From Scandinavium sp036409475 (GTDB lineage Bacteria; Pseudomonadota; Gammaproteobacteria; Enterobacterales; Enterobacteriaceae): a DNA stretch of 64,000 nt. Positions 46,083-55,073 of the stretch are shown one piece after another (the first letter of the stretch is position 1; every line of letters starts with the position of its first letter). A program made the position numbers and the translations under genes. The notes under the pieces were generated by a model. It saw only the letters and a program-made list of their open reading frames with translations, did no database searches and was not told where the DNA came from. The stretch spans positions 65,322 through 129,321 of the forward strand of contig NZ_JAYRCK010000013.1 of assembly GCF_036409475.1 (NCBI RefSeq), written 5' to 3'.

Positions 46083-46343
46083 AAAACTATCATGAATGGC
46101 GCGGCAAAAATCGTGACGAGGTTCAAAACACGGCAAATAACTTACAAAATTAAAGTTTATTTATGCAGCGAGATGAAACAAGACATGGTGGCATTACGCA
46201 GGAAAATTGATAAAACCGTTTATATTTATGATGTTAAGTAGAACTCGGCATTGGGGCATAGCTTTCAGGATGTTGCGGGTTATGAAGGATAACTTTCAAA
46301 GAGAAAAACATCAGGATATAGTGTGGCGCATTACAGGCAGAAA

Positions 46344-47171
46344 ATGAGCGTTTACGTGCCGAGAAAATCGTCTAATCTTCTGAAACGCAGGTTAAAAATT
46401 GCTGAAATCGTCACCTCTCAGGGCGAAATAAAGGTTGATGATTTGTCAGCTCAACTCGGCGTTTCCGGGGTCACCATCCGCGGTGATTTGAGCTATCTGG
46501 AGCAGCAGGGCTATCTGAAACGCTCCTTTGGCGGGGCTATCGCCACCACCGGCTTACAAACTGAGCCCGAGCCAGTACCCCAGACTGCCCCGCCGTCCCT
46601 GGCGCAACAAATAGAGATTGCCCGCCACTGTGCCCGACTGATTCAGGATCGGGACACGGTTTTTCTCGGCCATGGCGAGATTTGCCGCAAAATCATTCCG
46701 CTGCTCAGTGACGTCAAAAAGCTTCGCCTCATTACCAACGATCCGGAACATGCGCTGCTGGCCAATCAGTTTATCGACGGGGAAATCATTCTGGCAGGCA
46801 GTGAAATGTTGCGCCCTGAAACCGCCCTGGCCGGTAAACCGCTTGAGCAAGCCATTCAGCATTACACCCTGACCCACTGCATTCTTGAGGTCAACGCCAT
46901 AGATGCCGACGGAACGCTCAGCATTCAGACCCCCAAACTGGCTGCCGCCTGGAAGCTCTGTTTCGATCATGCTCATAACAAAAGCATTATCGTCACGGCC
47001 CACCCCAGGTCGCCCGCTTCAATCGGCCTTATCGATCAGGCCGAAAATGTGATCGTCTATCGCAGTATCAACGAGCAGTATCAGCAACAATTGCAGGACG
47101 CTGATTTTGTCATCCTTTACACCAGCAATGAGTGCTTTACCTGGTCTAATCGCGAAAGGCTTCAGGCATGA
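46344..47171 (+). CDS. DeoR-family regulator of the sugar island
   Basis: 275 aa from ATG 46344, which has AGGCAG upstream; a GTG at 46323 would add seven residues and cannot be excluded. The N-terminal helix-turn-helix (VDDLSAQLGVSGVTIRGDLSYLEQQGYL, in the first 60 residues) is followed by a DeoR sugar-phosphate sensing domain with ITNDPEHALLANQ. It is divergent from the aldolase-ABC-kinase operon and 10 nt upstream of kinase copy 2, so it probably controls both directions. Confidence 0.85.
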   Translation: MSVYVPRKSSNLLKRRLKIAEIVTSQGEIKVDDLSAQLGVSGVTIRGDLSYLEQQGYLKRSFGGAIATTGLQTEPEPVPQTAPPSLAQQIEIARHCARLIQDRDTVFLGHGEICRKIIPLLSDVKKLRLITNDPEHALLANQFIDGEIILAGSEMLRPETALAGKPLEQAIQHYTLTHCILEVNAIDADGTLSIQTPKLAAAWKLCFDHAHNKSIIVTAHPRSPASIGLIDQAENVIVYRSINEQYQQQLQDADFVILYTSNECFTWSNRERLQA

Positions 47172-47181
47172 GGAAACGCTT

Positions 47182-48141
47182 GTGACACTGACTATCTGTA
47201 CCCTGGGTGAAGTGCTGGTTGAATTTTTATCCCAAAAGCCAAAGCAAAAATTCACCCAGCCAGGCGAATTTACCGGCCCGTATCCCAGCGGCGCGCCGGC
47301 AATTTTTGCGGCTCAGGTAGCAAAACTGGGGCACCGTGCGATTCTTTTTGGCTGCGTGGGCAACGATGACTTCGGGCGTCTGAGCATTGAGCGCCTTCGC
47401 CATGAAGGGGTGATCACCGATGGCATCCGCGTGATGGATAACGCCGTGACCGGCACAGCCTTTGTCAGCTATCACACGCCACTCCAGCGCGATTTTGTCT
47501 TTAATATCCCGAACAGTGCCTGTGGGTTGTTAACCGCTGAGCACATCGATAAAGATCTGCTGCGCCAGTCTCGCCACCTTCATATCATGGGTTCGTCGTT
47601 GTTTTCATTCCGGATGATCGACACGATGCGCAAGGCGATTGCGGAGGTTAAAGCGGCAGGCGGCACGGTCTCTTTTGATCCCAATCTGCGAAAAGAGATG
47701 CTCTCGATCCCGGAGATGGCACAGGCCCTGGATTATCTGATTGAATACACCGATATTTTCATACCCAGCGAGCACGAACTGTCTTTCTTTGCCCGCCATA
47801 AAAATCAGGCAGAAGCGCAAATCGTCGAAGACCTGCTGAAACGCGGCGTAAAACATATCGCCATCAAGCGTGCGCAGCGCGGCGCCAGCTATTACCGTTT
47901 TGAAGATCAGGCACTGTATGCGTTGCATACTGCAGGGCATCAGGTCGACATCGTTGATCCTACCGGAGCCGGGGACTGTTTTGGCGCAACGTTTGTCACC
48001 CTCTTTCTGGCGGGTTTTTCCGCGCAACAAGCCTTGCAGTATGCCTGCGCCAGCGGTGCGATGGCGGTGACGCGCAAGGGCCCGATGGAAGGGATCTCGT
48101 CGCAGTCAGAGATTGAAGCTTTTTTGCATGACGGGACATGA
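47182..48141 (+). CDS. PfkB-family sugar kinase, island copy 2
   Basis: The best start is GTG 47182 behind GAGGAA (47170-47175), giving 319 aa and matching the N-terminus of the other kinase (TICTLGEVLVEF). The catalytic Asp265 lies in DPTGAGD (259-265). Shared blocks with island copy 1 include GPYPSGAPAIF and HIMGSSLFSF, so the two are paralogs flanking one pathway. They may act in sequence (C6 then C1 phosphorylation) or on alternative sugars. Confidence 0.85.
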   Translation: MTLTICTLGEVLVEFLSQKPKQKFTQPGEFTGPYPSGAPAIFAAQVAKLGHRAILFGCVGNDDFGRLSIERLRHEGVITDGIRVMDNAVTGTAFVSYHTPLQRDFVFNIPNSACGLLTAEHIDKDLLRQSRHLHIMGSSLFSFRMIDTMRKAIAEVKAAGGTVSFDPNLRKEMLSIPEMAQALDYLIEYTDIFIPSEHELSFFARHKNQAEAQIVEDLLKRGVKHIAIKRAQRGASYYRFEDQALYALHTAGHQVDIVDPTGAGDCFGATFVTLFLAGFSAQQALQYACASGAMAVTRKGPMEGISSQSEIEAFLHDGT

Positions 48142-48189
48142 CAGGCTGCTTTTTCTGCCAGAGTCTTTTCCCAACCTTCTCTGTTACCG

Positions 48190-48195
48190 TACAAT
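48190..48195 (+). promoter_or_regulatory. candidate -10 of yhdT-panF-prmA
   Basis: TACAAT lies 29 nt before the yhdT start. No good -35 is visible at the proper spacing, so this is a weak call. Confidence 0.35.
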
Positions 48196-48224
48196 CCCCG
48201 CTTTACATTGACCCTGGGAGCCTT

Positions 48225-48467
48225 ATGGACGCGCGTTTTGTTCAGGCACACAAAGAAGCCCGCTGGGCGTTGTGGCTAACCCTCCTCTATCTCGCTGCAT
48301 GGTTAGCGAGTGCTTACATACCAAATTCATTCATCGGCTTTACGGGCCTGCCGCACTGGTTTGAAATGGCCTGTTTGTTAGTGCCGTTGCTGTTTATCGT
48401 GCTGTGCTGGGCGATGGTGAAAGTCATCTATCGCGAGATCCCGCTGGAGGACGACGATGCAGCTTGA
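48225..48467 (+). CDS. yhdT: DUF997 membrane protein YhdT
   Basis: ATG 48225 gives 80 aa, as in E. coli. Two hydrophobic segments (about residues 15-37 and 45-68) separated by a short loop. It overlaps panF by 11 nt, suggesting it is a small accessory subunit of the sodium/pantothenate symporter; small DUF997 partners often precede SSS transporters. Confidence 0.92.
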   Translation: MDARFVQAHKEARWALWLTLLYLAAWLASAYIPNSFIGFTGLPHWFEMACLLVPLLFIVLCWAMVKVIYREIPLEDDDAA

Positions 48468-49908
48468 AGTGATCCTGCCGCTTATCGCTTATCTGTTAGT
48501 GGTCTTTGGTTTGTCGGTCTATGCCATGCGGAAACGCTCCACCGGCACCTTCCTGAATGAGTACTTCCTGGGCAGCCGTTCAATGGGCGGTTTTGTGCTG
48601 GCAATGACGCTGGTTGCCACTTACATCAGCGCCAGTTCATTTATCGGCGGGCCAGGTGCGGCCTATAAATACGGCCTGGGTTGGGTTTTGCTGGCGATGA
48701 TCCAGCTCCCGGCAGTCTGGTTGTCTCTCGGTGTGCTGGGGAAAAAATTCGCGATTCTTGCGAGACGCTATAACGCCGTCACGTTGAACGACATGCTGTT
48801 TGCTCGTTATCAGAGCCGCTTGCTGGTGTGGCTTGCCAGTCTCAGTTTGTTAGTCGCCTTTGTCGGCGCGATGACCGTGCAATTCATTGGCGGCGCGCGC
48901 CTGCTGGAAACGGCTGCGGGCATTCCTTACGAAACAGGCTTGTTGATTTTCGGCGTGAGCATTGCGCTCTACACCGCTTTTGGCGGCTTCCGCGCCAGCG
49001 TGCTCAACGACTCCATGCAAGGGCTGGTGATGCTGATTGGCACCATCGTGTTGCTGATTGGTGTCGTGCATGCAGCGGGAGGGTTGGGTCATGCGGTTCA
49101 GACGCTGGAACAAATCGACCCGAAGCTAATTTCACCGCAGGGTGCAGAAGATATTCTTTCCCCGACATTTATGACCTCTTTCTGGGTGCTGGTTTGCTTC
49201 GGGGTCATTGGCCTGCCACACACCGCCGTCCGTTGTATCTCCTACAAAGACAGCAAAGCGGTACACCGGGGCATCATTATCGGCACGATTGTGGTCGCGA
49301 TCCTGATGCTGGGTATGCATCTGGCAGGTGCGCTGGGTCGCGCGGTGATTCCTGATCTCACCGTTCCGGATCTTGTTATTCCTACGCTGATGGTAAAAGT
49401 GCTGCCACCGGTTGCTGCCGGGATCTTCCTTGCTGCTCCGATGGCGGCGATCATGTCGACGATCAACGCGCAGTTGTTGCAGAGTTCCGCTACGATCATC
49501 AAAGATCTCTATTTGAGCCTGCATCCAGAACAGCTCCAGAATGAAAAGCGTCTGAAACGTATGTCTGCGCTGATTACCCTGGTACTTGGCGCCCTGCTGC
49601 TGCTGGCGGCCTGGCGCCCACCCGAGATGATCATCTGGCTGAACCTGCTCGCATTTGGCGGGCTGGAAGCCGTGTTCCTTTGGCCGCTGGTACTGGGACT
49701 CTATTGGGAGCGCGCTAATGCCGCCGGAGCATTGAGCGCCATGATCGTCGGTGGCGTGCTTTATGCTGTACTCGCCACCCTGAAAATTCAGTATCTGGGC
49801 TTCCACCCGATTGTCCCGGCGCTGCTGCTAAGTTTACTGGCTTTTGTTGTCGGCAACCTTTTTGGTCGTCCTGCGGCGCAAGCCCCGACTATCACTGTTA
49901 ATCATTAA
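48457..49908 (+). CDS. panF: sodium/pantothenate symporter
   Basis: 483-aa SSS-family transporter with about 13 membrane segments and the signature region GGFRASVLNDSMQGLVMLIG. It imports pantothenate for CoA synthesis. It lies between yhdT and prmA as in E. coli. Confidence 0.97.
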   Translation: MQLEVILPLIAYLLVVFGLSVYAMRKRSTGTFLNEYFLGSRSMGGFVLAMTLVATYISASSFIGGPGAAYKYGLGWVLLAMIQLPAVWLSLGVLGKKFAILARRYNAVTLNDMLFARYQSRLLVWLASLSLLVAFVGAMTVQFIGGARLLETAAGIPYETGLLIFGVSIALYTAFGGFRASVLNDSMQGLVMLIGTIVLLIGVVHAAGGLGHAVQTLEQIDPKLISPQGAEDILSPTFMTSFWVLVCFGVIGLPHTAVRCISYKDSKAVHRGIIIGTIVVAILMLGMHLAGALGRAVIPDLTVPDLVIPTLMVKVLPPVAAGIFLAAPMAAIMSTINAQLLQSSATIIKDLYLSLHPEQLQNEKRLKRMSALITLVLGALLLLAAWRPPEMIIWLNLLAFGGLEAVFLWPLVLGLYWERANAAGALSAMIVGGVLYAVLATLKIQYLGFHPIVPALLLSLLAFVVGNLFGRPAAQAPTITVNH

Positions 49909-49920
49909 AAGAGTTTTGCC

Positions 49921-50802
49921 ATGCCATGGATCCAACTGAAATTAAACACCACCGGCGCGAACGCTGAGGAACTGAGCGATGCGTTGATGGAAGCGGGCTC
50001 CGTCTCTATCACCTTCCAGGACACCCATGACACACCGGTGTTTGAACCGTTGCCGGGTGAAACCCGCCTGTGGGGCGATACCGATGTCATCGGTCTGTTC
50101 GATGCTGAAACCGACATGAAAGAAGTGGTGGCCATCCTTGAACACCATCCGCTGCTGGGTGCCGGTTTTGTCCACAAAATCGAACAGCTGGAAGACAAAG
50201 ATTGGGAACGCGAATGGATGGATAATTTCCACCCGATGCAGTTCGGCAAACGTCTGTGGATTTGCCCAAGCTGGCGCGATGTGCCGGACGAAAACGCGGT
50301 CAACGTGATGCTCGATCCGGGTCTGGCGTTTGGTACCGGCACTCACCCGACAACGTCCCTGTGCCTGCAATGGCTGGATGGTCTGGATCTTGACGGTAAA
50401 ACGGTTATCGACTTCGGTTGCGGTTCCGGGATCCTCGCCATTGCCGCCCTGAAACTGGGTGCGGCCAAAGCGATTGGGATCGACATCGATCCGCAGGCCA
50501 TTCAGGCCAGCCGCGATAACGCAGAACGTAATGGGGTGTCCGACAAGCTGGAGCTCTATCTGCCACAAGACCAGCCAGAGGCCATGAAAGCCGATGTGGT
50601 GGTCGCTAACATTCTGGCAGGCCCATTACGTGAACTGGCACCGTTAATCAGCGTGCTGCCCGTTGAGGGCGGTCTGTTGGGCCTTTCCGGTATCCTCGCA
50701 AGCCAGGCAGAAAGTGTCTGCGAAGCTTATGCGCCGCTTTTCACTCTCGACCCGGTGGTGGAGAAGGAAGAATGGTGTCGGATTACCGGGCGTAAAAACT
50801 GA
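49921..50802 (+). CDS. prmA: ribosomal protein L11 methyltransferase
   Basis: 293 aa. An N-terminal L11-recognition domain is linked to a SAM methyltransferase domain with motif I VIDFGCGSGILAIAALKLGA, then IDIDPQAI and VVANILAGPL. It trimethylates several amino groups of L11. It is 12 nt after panF. Confidence 0.98.
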   Translation: MPWIQLKLNTTGANAEELSDALMEAGSVSITFQDTHDTPVFEPLPGETRLWGDTDVIGLFDAETDMKEVVAILEHHPLLGAGFVHKIEQLEDKDWEREWMDNFHPMQFGKRLWICPSWRDVPDENAVNVMLDPGLAFGTGTHPTTSLCLQWLDGLDLDGKTVIDFGCGSGILAIAALKLGAAKAIGIDIDPQAIQASRDNAERNGVSDKLELYLPQDQPEAMKADVVVANILAGPLRELAPLISVLPVEGGLLGLSGILASQAESVCEAYAPLFTLDPVVEKEEWCRITGRKN

Positions 50803-51066
50803 TTTTCTCCGCTGGATGAGTGCTGAAATACGCCATCACTGCCCAGCAACGAAATGAGATCCGGCCCACATTATTCGGGATAATCTGCTGATTAATCCAG
50901 CAGCTTATCCCTTTTCTGCTCCCCTGGTTGCAGGGAAAATTGAGAAGTTACGCAAAATTGCGTCTGTATGTAAATTCATCATTTATGCATAACGCAATGA
51001 TTTAAATAGCGATTAATTTTTTCACTTTCCACCGACTGGCGATTCCTTGATCTACGACAGAGGATT
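50803..51066. other. prmA-dusB intergenic region
   Basis: Gene-free and increasingly AT-rich. It contains the upstream part of the dusB-fis regulatory region, where E. coli has several Fis and IHF sites. A hairpin-like AATCTGCTGATTAATCCAGCAG lies near 50880-50901. No clear prmA terminator with a T-run was found. Confidence 0.4.
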
Positions 51067-51117
51067 GCTCAAAGTTTGGCCTTTCATCTCGTGCAAAAAA
51101 TGCGTAATATACGCCGC
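51067..51117 (+). promoter_or_regulatory. dusB-fis promoter with overlapping Fis box
   Basis: The pair TTTCAT (51082-51087), 17-bp spacer and TAATAT (51105-51110) is followed by the GC-rich discriminator ACGCCGCC, typical of stringently and growth-rate controlled promoters. A 15-bp Fis-type site GCTCAAAGTTTGGCC (51067-51081) abuts the -35, consistent with Fis autorepression known in E. coli. Confidence 0.82.
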
Positions 51118-51149
51118 CTTGCAGTCACAGTATGGTCATTTCTTAACTC

Positions 51150-52115
51150 ATGCGCATCGGACACCACCAGCTCAGAAATCGCCTGATCGCAGCGCCCATG
51201 GCTGGCATTACTGACAGACCATTCCGGACGTTGTGCTACGAGATGGGAGCAGGTTTAACCGTTTCTGAGATGCTGTCCTCCAACCCGCAAGTGTGGGAGA
51301 GCGACAAATCCCGTTTACGGATGGTGCACATTGACGAGCCCGGGATCCGCACCGTGCAAATTGCCGGCAGCGTTCCTGAAGAAATGGCGGAAGCCGCACG
51401 TATTAACGTTGAAAGTGGCGCCCAAATTATTGATATCAATATGGGTTGTCCGGCGAAAAAAGTGAATCGCAAGCTTGCAGGTTCAGCCCTCTTGCAACAC
51501 CCGGATTTGGTGCAGTCTATCCTGACCGCGGTGGTGAAAGCAGTGGACGTTCCTGTCACTCTCAAGATTCGCACTGGCTGGGCGCCGGAACACCGTAACT
51601 GTGTAGAGATTGCCAAACTGGCTGAAGATTGTGGCATTCAGGCTCTGACTATTCACGGACGCACTCGCGCCTGCTTGTTTAACGGAGAAGCTGAGTACAA
51701 CAGTATTCGGGCAGTTAAGCAGACAGTTTCCATTCCGATTATCGCGAATGGCGACATTACTGACCCGCTTAAAGCCAGAGCTGTGCTCGACTATACGGGG
51801 GCGGATGCCCTGATGATAGGACGCGCGGCTCAGGGAAGACCCTGGATCTTTCGGGAAATCCAGCATTATCTGGACACTGGGGAGATGCTGCCCTCTCTGC
51901 CTCTGGCAGAGGTGAAACGCATACTTTGTGCACACGTTCGGGAATTGCATGACTTTTACGGTCAGGCAAAGGGGTACCGAATTGCGCGCAAACATGTCTC
52001 CTGGTACCTTCAGGAGCACGCTCCAGATGACCAGTTTCGGCGCACATTCAACGCCATAGAGGATGCCAGCGTACAGCTGGAGGCGTTGGAGGCATACTTC
52101 GAAAATTTTGCGTAA
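51150..52115 (+). CDS. dusB: tRNA-dihydrouridine synthase B
   Basis: 321 aa, FMN-dependent TIM-barrel: PMAGITDRPFRTLCYEMGAGL at the start, catalytic Cys in NMGCPAKKV, FMN-binding region TLKIRTGW and IHGRTR. It reduces uridine 17 of tRNAs. It is co-transcribed with fis and supplies the long 5' part of that mRNA. Confidence 0.98.
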   Translation: MRIGHHQLRNRLIAAPMAGITDRPFRTLCYEMGAGLTVSEMLSSNPQVWESDKSRLRMVHIDEPGIRTVQIAGSVPEEMAEAARINVESGAQIIDINMGCPAKKVNRKLAGSALLQHPDLVQSILTAVVKAVDVPVTLKIRTGWAPEHRNCVEIAKLAEDCGIQALTIHGRTRACLFNGEAEYNSIRAVKQTVSIPIIANGDITDPLKARAVLDYTGADALMIGRAAQGRPWIFREIQHYLDTGEMLPSLPLAEVKRILCAHVRELHDFYGQAKGYRIARKHVSWYLQEHAPDDQFRRTFNAIEDASVQLEALEAYFENFA

Positions 52116-52140
52116 ACAGAAATAAAGAGCTGACAGAACT

Positions 52141-52437
52141 ATGTTCGAACAACGCGTAAATTCTGACGTACTGACCGTTTCTACCGTTAACTCTCAGGAT
52201 CAGGTGACTCAAAAGCCTCTCCGTGACTCGGTTAAACAGGCACTGAAGAACTATTTTGCTCAACTGAATGGTCAGGATGTGAATGATCTCTATGAGCTGG
52301 TACTGGCTGAAGTAGAACAGCCCCTGTTGGACATGGTGATGCAATACACCCGTGGCAACCAGACCCGCGCTGCCCTGATGATGGGTATCAACCGTGGTAC
52401 TCTGCGTAAGAAACTGAAAAAATACGGCATGAACTAA
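52141..52437 (+). CDS. fis: nucleoid-associated protein Fis
   Basis: 98 aa, the full enteric Fis. An N-terminal beta-hairpin region for Hin/Gin activation is followed by a C-terminal helix-turn-helix [26 protein letters not shown]. It regulates rRNA promoters and recombination. It is 25 nt after dusB. Confidence 0.99.
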
Positions 52438-52456
52438 GTTTCGTTCATGACGGTTA

Positions 52457-52492
52457 AAAAGGCGCTCTTCGGCATGGGGAAGCGCCTTTTTT
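52457..52492 (+). terminator. fis terminator
   Basis: A stem GGCGCT / AGCGCC, extended by A-T pairs of the flanking AAAAA and TTTTTT, with the T-run immediately downstream. It lies 20 nt after the fis stop. Confidence 0.9.
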
Positions 52493-52586
52493 AATGCCTG
52501 AAATCCCCCCCTTTTCCCCCTCTTCTCAGATGTTACTTTTCGTGTATATTGCCAGCCATTCACGCAATCTCTTCTCAGGTGCAGGT

Positions 52587-52751
52587 ATGCTTCGTAAGTA
52601 CGGCTGGTTGGTTGTTTTCGCCCTCTTTATGTTTCTGTTCGATGGGCTGCTGATGCAGTGGATAGAGCTGTTAGCAACCGAAAGCGAAAAATGCCGCAAC
52701 ATGAATTCCGTGAATCCCCTCAAGTTGGTGAACTGTTCCAGCCTGGAATAA
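52587..52751 (+). CDS. yhdU: small membrane protein YhdU
   Basis: 54 aa from ATG 52587 (MLRKYGWLVVFALFMFLFDG). One hydrophobic segment (about residues 6-26), then a soluble C-terminal part with two cysteines (ESEKCRNMNS, LVNCSSLE). It corresponds in place and type to E. coli yhdU, although yhdJ, the DNA methyltransferase that sits between fis and yhdU in E. coli, is absent. Function unknown. Confidence 0.75.
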   Translation: MLRKYGWLVVFALFMFLFDGLLMQWIELLATESEKCRNMNSVNPLKLVNCSSLE

Positions 52752-52777
52752 AAGTGTGCCGACAACATTGCACCGTC

Positions 52778-52900
52778 ATGGCGAGCCTCACCCGTCATAA
52801 CGTTCCCCCTGAAATGCTCATCCTTGAAGTGACTGAAACCACGGCGGGCAAACCTGTCAGCGCCAGTGAAATTGTTGCCTGCGAACAAAAGGCAGGATAA
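52778..52900 (+). pseudogene. remnant of an EAL-domain protein
   Basis: A 40-residue open segment reads SLTRHNVPPEMLILEVTETT, closely resembling the E-(V/I)-TE strand of EAL phosphodiesterase domains (RHGVPP-x-x-L-x-LEITET). No EAL start motif or other catalytic residues are encoded nearby and the frame ends after 40 codons, so it looks like a decayed fragment. It lies between yhdU and acrS. A short functional peptide cannot be excluded. Confidence 0.45.
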
Positions 52901-52904
52901 ACAA

Positions 52905-53576
52905 TCACCCAACCTGGGCGTGGTACATCGGCGAATTGTTGATACTCATCACCTGCATGGCAGGATGAGGGAGAAGCGTACTCATAATGCTTTCGACCAG
53001 CTCCGGTGCCTGGTGATAGAGATCGAGTCGCTCTGGTGACAGCAACCAATTCTTAACCACACCGGAGAAAAAACTGTGCAGAATAAGTAATGAAAGCTCA
53101 ATATTTGTTTCTGCTGGAAGGCTGCCATTACTAATACATTTACGAAGCAACGCTTGCAAAATCTCGTAACTAAATCCAATCCGCTGGCGAATCTCTGACT
53201 CGGGCATCATCTCCGAATTAAATTCACATTTATGAAACAAGATCTGCATTAATGCCTGCTGCTTGGGTGAACGAGAAATATATTGCAATGCAGCCGTAAA
53301 ACTTTCTCGCATGAAAGCTAAAGGATTTTCATTTTCGTTATGTGTCAATTTGTGTTTAATAATGTCACGCAGTGGATATTGCTGAGACCACATTTCATTA
53401 AATATCTCGGCCTTACTCGTAAAATGCCAGTAAACCGCACCACGTGTTACACCCGCCGCATCAGCAATGTCTGTCAGCGTTGTCTCAGATACGCCGCGCC
53501 TGGCAAACTGTTCGATTGCCGCATCAATCAGCTTCTGGCGCGTTATTAGCGCATCGGCTTTAGTCTTCCTCACCAT
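52905..53576 (-). CDS. acrS: TetR-family repressor AcrS (EnvR)
   Basis: ATG 53576 behind GGAGC gives 223 aa; an upstream in-frame ATG at 53603 is less likely. The N-terminal helix-turn-helix (TTLTDIADAAGVTRGAVYWHF, about residues 27-47) and the helical ligand domain fit AcrS, which represses acrAB and acrEF. It is divergent from acrEF. AcrR of the acrAB locus is the main alternative by sequence, but position favours AcrS. Confidence 0.88.
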   Translation of the reverse strand: MVRKTKADALITRQKLIDAAIEQFARRGVSETTLTDIADAAGVTRGAVYWHFTSKAEIFNEMWSQQYPLRDIIKHKLTHNENENPLAFMRESFTAALQYISRSPKQQALMQILFHKCEFNSEMMPESEIRQRIGFSYEILQALLRKCISNGSLPAETNIELSLLILHSFFSGVVKNWLLSPERLDLYHQAPELVESIMSTLLPHPAMQVMSINNSPMYHAQVG

Positions 53577-53921
53577 GGTCTGCTCCTGCATTCGGTTTGG
53601 CATCAGAGCAGGTTAATATATTTGTATTGAGTAATTTCACATAGCAATTTGTTTTCCATATTCAGACAGTATCAGAATTGAATTAATCACAATTAGATAT
53701 AACACAAACCAAATCATTGACCGTGAAAATGAATCAAGGATCATCCTAAACCACCATTGATGTTTTATCATTTTATTTTATGTATGAGTGCTGTTGCTCT
53801 CCTTTCCAGAATTCTACTAGCTGACATAGCAGAGTTTTTATTTGTATGATACCGCGCTTATTTTTTTATTTTTCTCACCGGCCTCCGGCGATCTCGCTCC
53901 ATCAGTTATTAAGGACTTGCA
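53577..53921. promoter_or_regulatory. AT-rich acrS-acrE intergenic region
   Basis: 345 bp, very AT-rich, with several T and A runs (for example ATTTTATTTTATG near 53770 and TTATTTTTTTATTTTTC near 53859). This is the composition expected for H-NS silencing, which in E. coli keeps acrEF off. I could not identify the AcrS operator with confidence. Confidence 0.5.
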
Positions 53922-55061
53922 ATGAAGACTCACGCCAGGGTTACGCTTTTATTCAGTTTGCTGACTTCTACATTATTTCTTAACGGTTGCGATGATTCTG
54001 GGGACAAACAGTCGCACAACCAGGCACCACACGTTGTGGTTCACGTGGTCACCCGAGCGCCTCTTTCCGTCATTACCGAATTACCCGGCAGAACAACAGC
54101 CTTTCGTATTGCAGAAGTGCGGCCGCAAGTCAGCGGCATCATCCTGAAACGCAACTTCACCGAAGGCGGCGATATTCAGGCTGGCGATTCGCTTTACCAG
54201 ATTGATCCCGCCACCTACCAGGCTGCATGGGAAAGTGCGAAAGCGGACGAAGCTAAAGCGTCTGCCGCAGCGGCCATCGCGCATCTGACGGTGAAACGCT
54301 ATCTGCCTCTGCTCGGCACTCAATATGTCAGCCATCAGGATTACGATCAGGCCGTTGCCAATGCACGCCAGGCCGATGCCAGCGTCATAGCGGGCAAAGC
54401 CGCCGTGGAGAGCGCAAGGATTAATCTGGCGTATACCAAAGTGTCATCACCTATCAGCGGGCGTATCGGCAAATCGACAGTGACAGAAGGTGCGCTGGTC
54501 ACCAACGGACAGGCACAGGCGCTGGCGACAGTTCAGCAACTCGACCCGATTTACGTCGATGTTACGCAGTCCAGTAATGACTTTATGCGCCTTAAGCAAG
54601 AAAGTCTGGAGAACGGCAGCGACATCAAAAGTGTTCAGTTGGTGATGGAAAACGGCCAGCCTTATGCACAGAAAGGGAGCCTGCAATTTTCCGATGTGAC
54701 CGTGGATGAAAGCACCGGTTCGATTACGCTGCGAGCCATTTTCCCCAACCCCGATCACGCATTGTTACCAGGCATGTTTGTCCGTGCACGCATTGATGAA
54801 GGTGTCCAACCTGCCGCCATTCTGGTGCCACAACAAGGCGTCACTCGCACCCCTCGTGGCGATGCCACGGTGATGATCGTCAATGATAAAAACCAGGTAG
54901 AAGCGAGAGCCATTACGGCCACTCAGGCTATTGGCGACCAATGGCTGGTCACCGAAGGACTTAACCCTGGCGAAAAAGTCATTATTAGCGGCTTGCAAAA
55001 GGTACGCCCAGGCGCTGCGGTAAACGCTGAGCCTGAAACCACACTCGCCACCGCGAAATAA
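53922..55061 (+). CDS. acrE: RND efflux periplasmic adaptor AcrE
   Basis: 379-aa membrane fusion lipoprotein; the lipobox ends at Cys23 (FLNGC). Domain order: lipoyl half, alpha-hairpin (about residues 100-165), lipoyl half, beta-barrel (VDVTQSSNDFMRLKQ) and membrane-proximal domain. It closely resembles E. coli AcrE and AcrA; the gene context with acrS and yhdV supports AcrE. It partners AcrF and probably TolC. Confidence 0.93.
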   Translation: MKTHARVTLLFSLLTSTLFLNGCDDSGDKQSHNQAPHVVVHVVTRAPLSVITELPGRTTAFRIAEVRPQVSGIILKRNFTEGGDIQAGDSLYQIDPATYQAAWESAKADEAKASAAAAIAHLTVKRYLPLLGTQYVSHQDYDQAVANARQADASVIAGKAAVESARINLAYTKVSSPISGRIGKSTVTEGALVTNGQAQALATVQQLDPIYVDVTQSSNDFMRLKQESLENGSDIKSVQLVMENGQPYAQKGSLQFSDVTVDESTGSITLRAIFPNPDHALLPGMFVRARIDEGVQPAAILVPQQGVTRTPRGDATVMIVNDKNQVEARAITATQAIGDQWLVTEGLNPGEKVIISGLQKVRPGAAVNAEPETTLATAK

Positions 55062-55073
55062 TCAGGGGCCACT

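Noticed and set aside
51067..52437. dusB-fis as part of a mobile insertion
   Set aside because: Gene order, promoter and Fis box match the conserved enteric arrangement.
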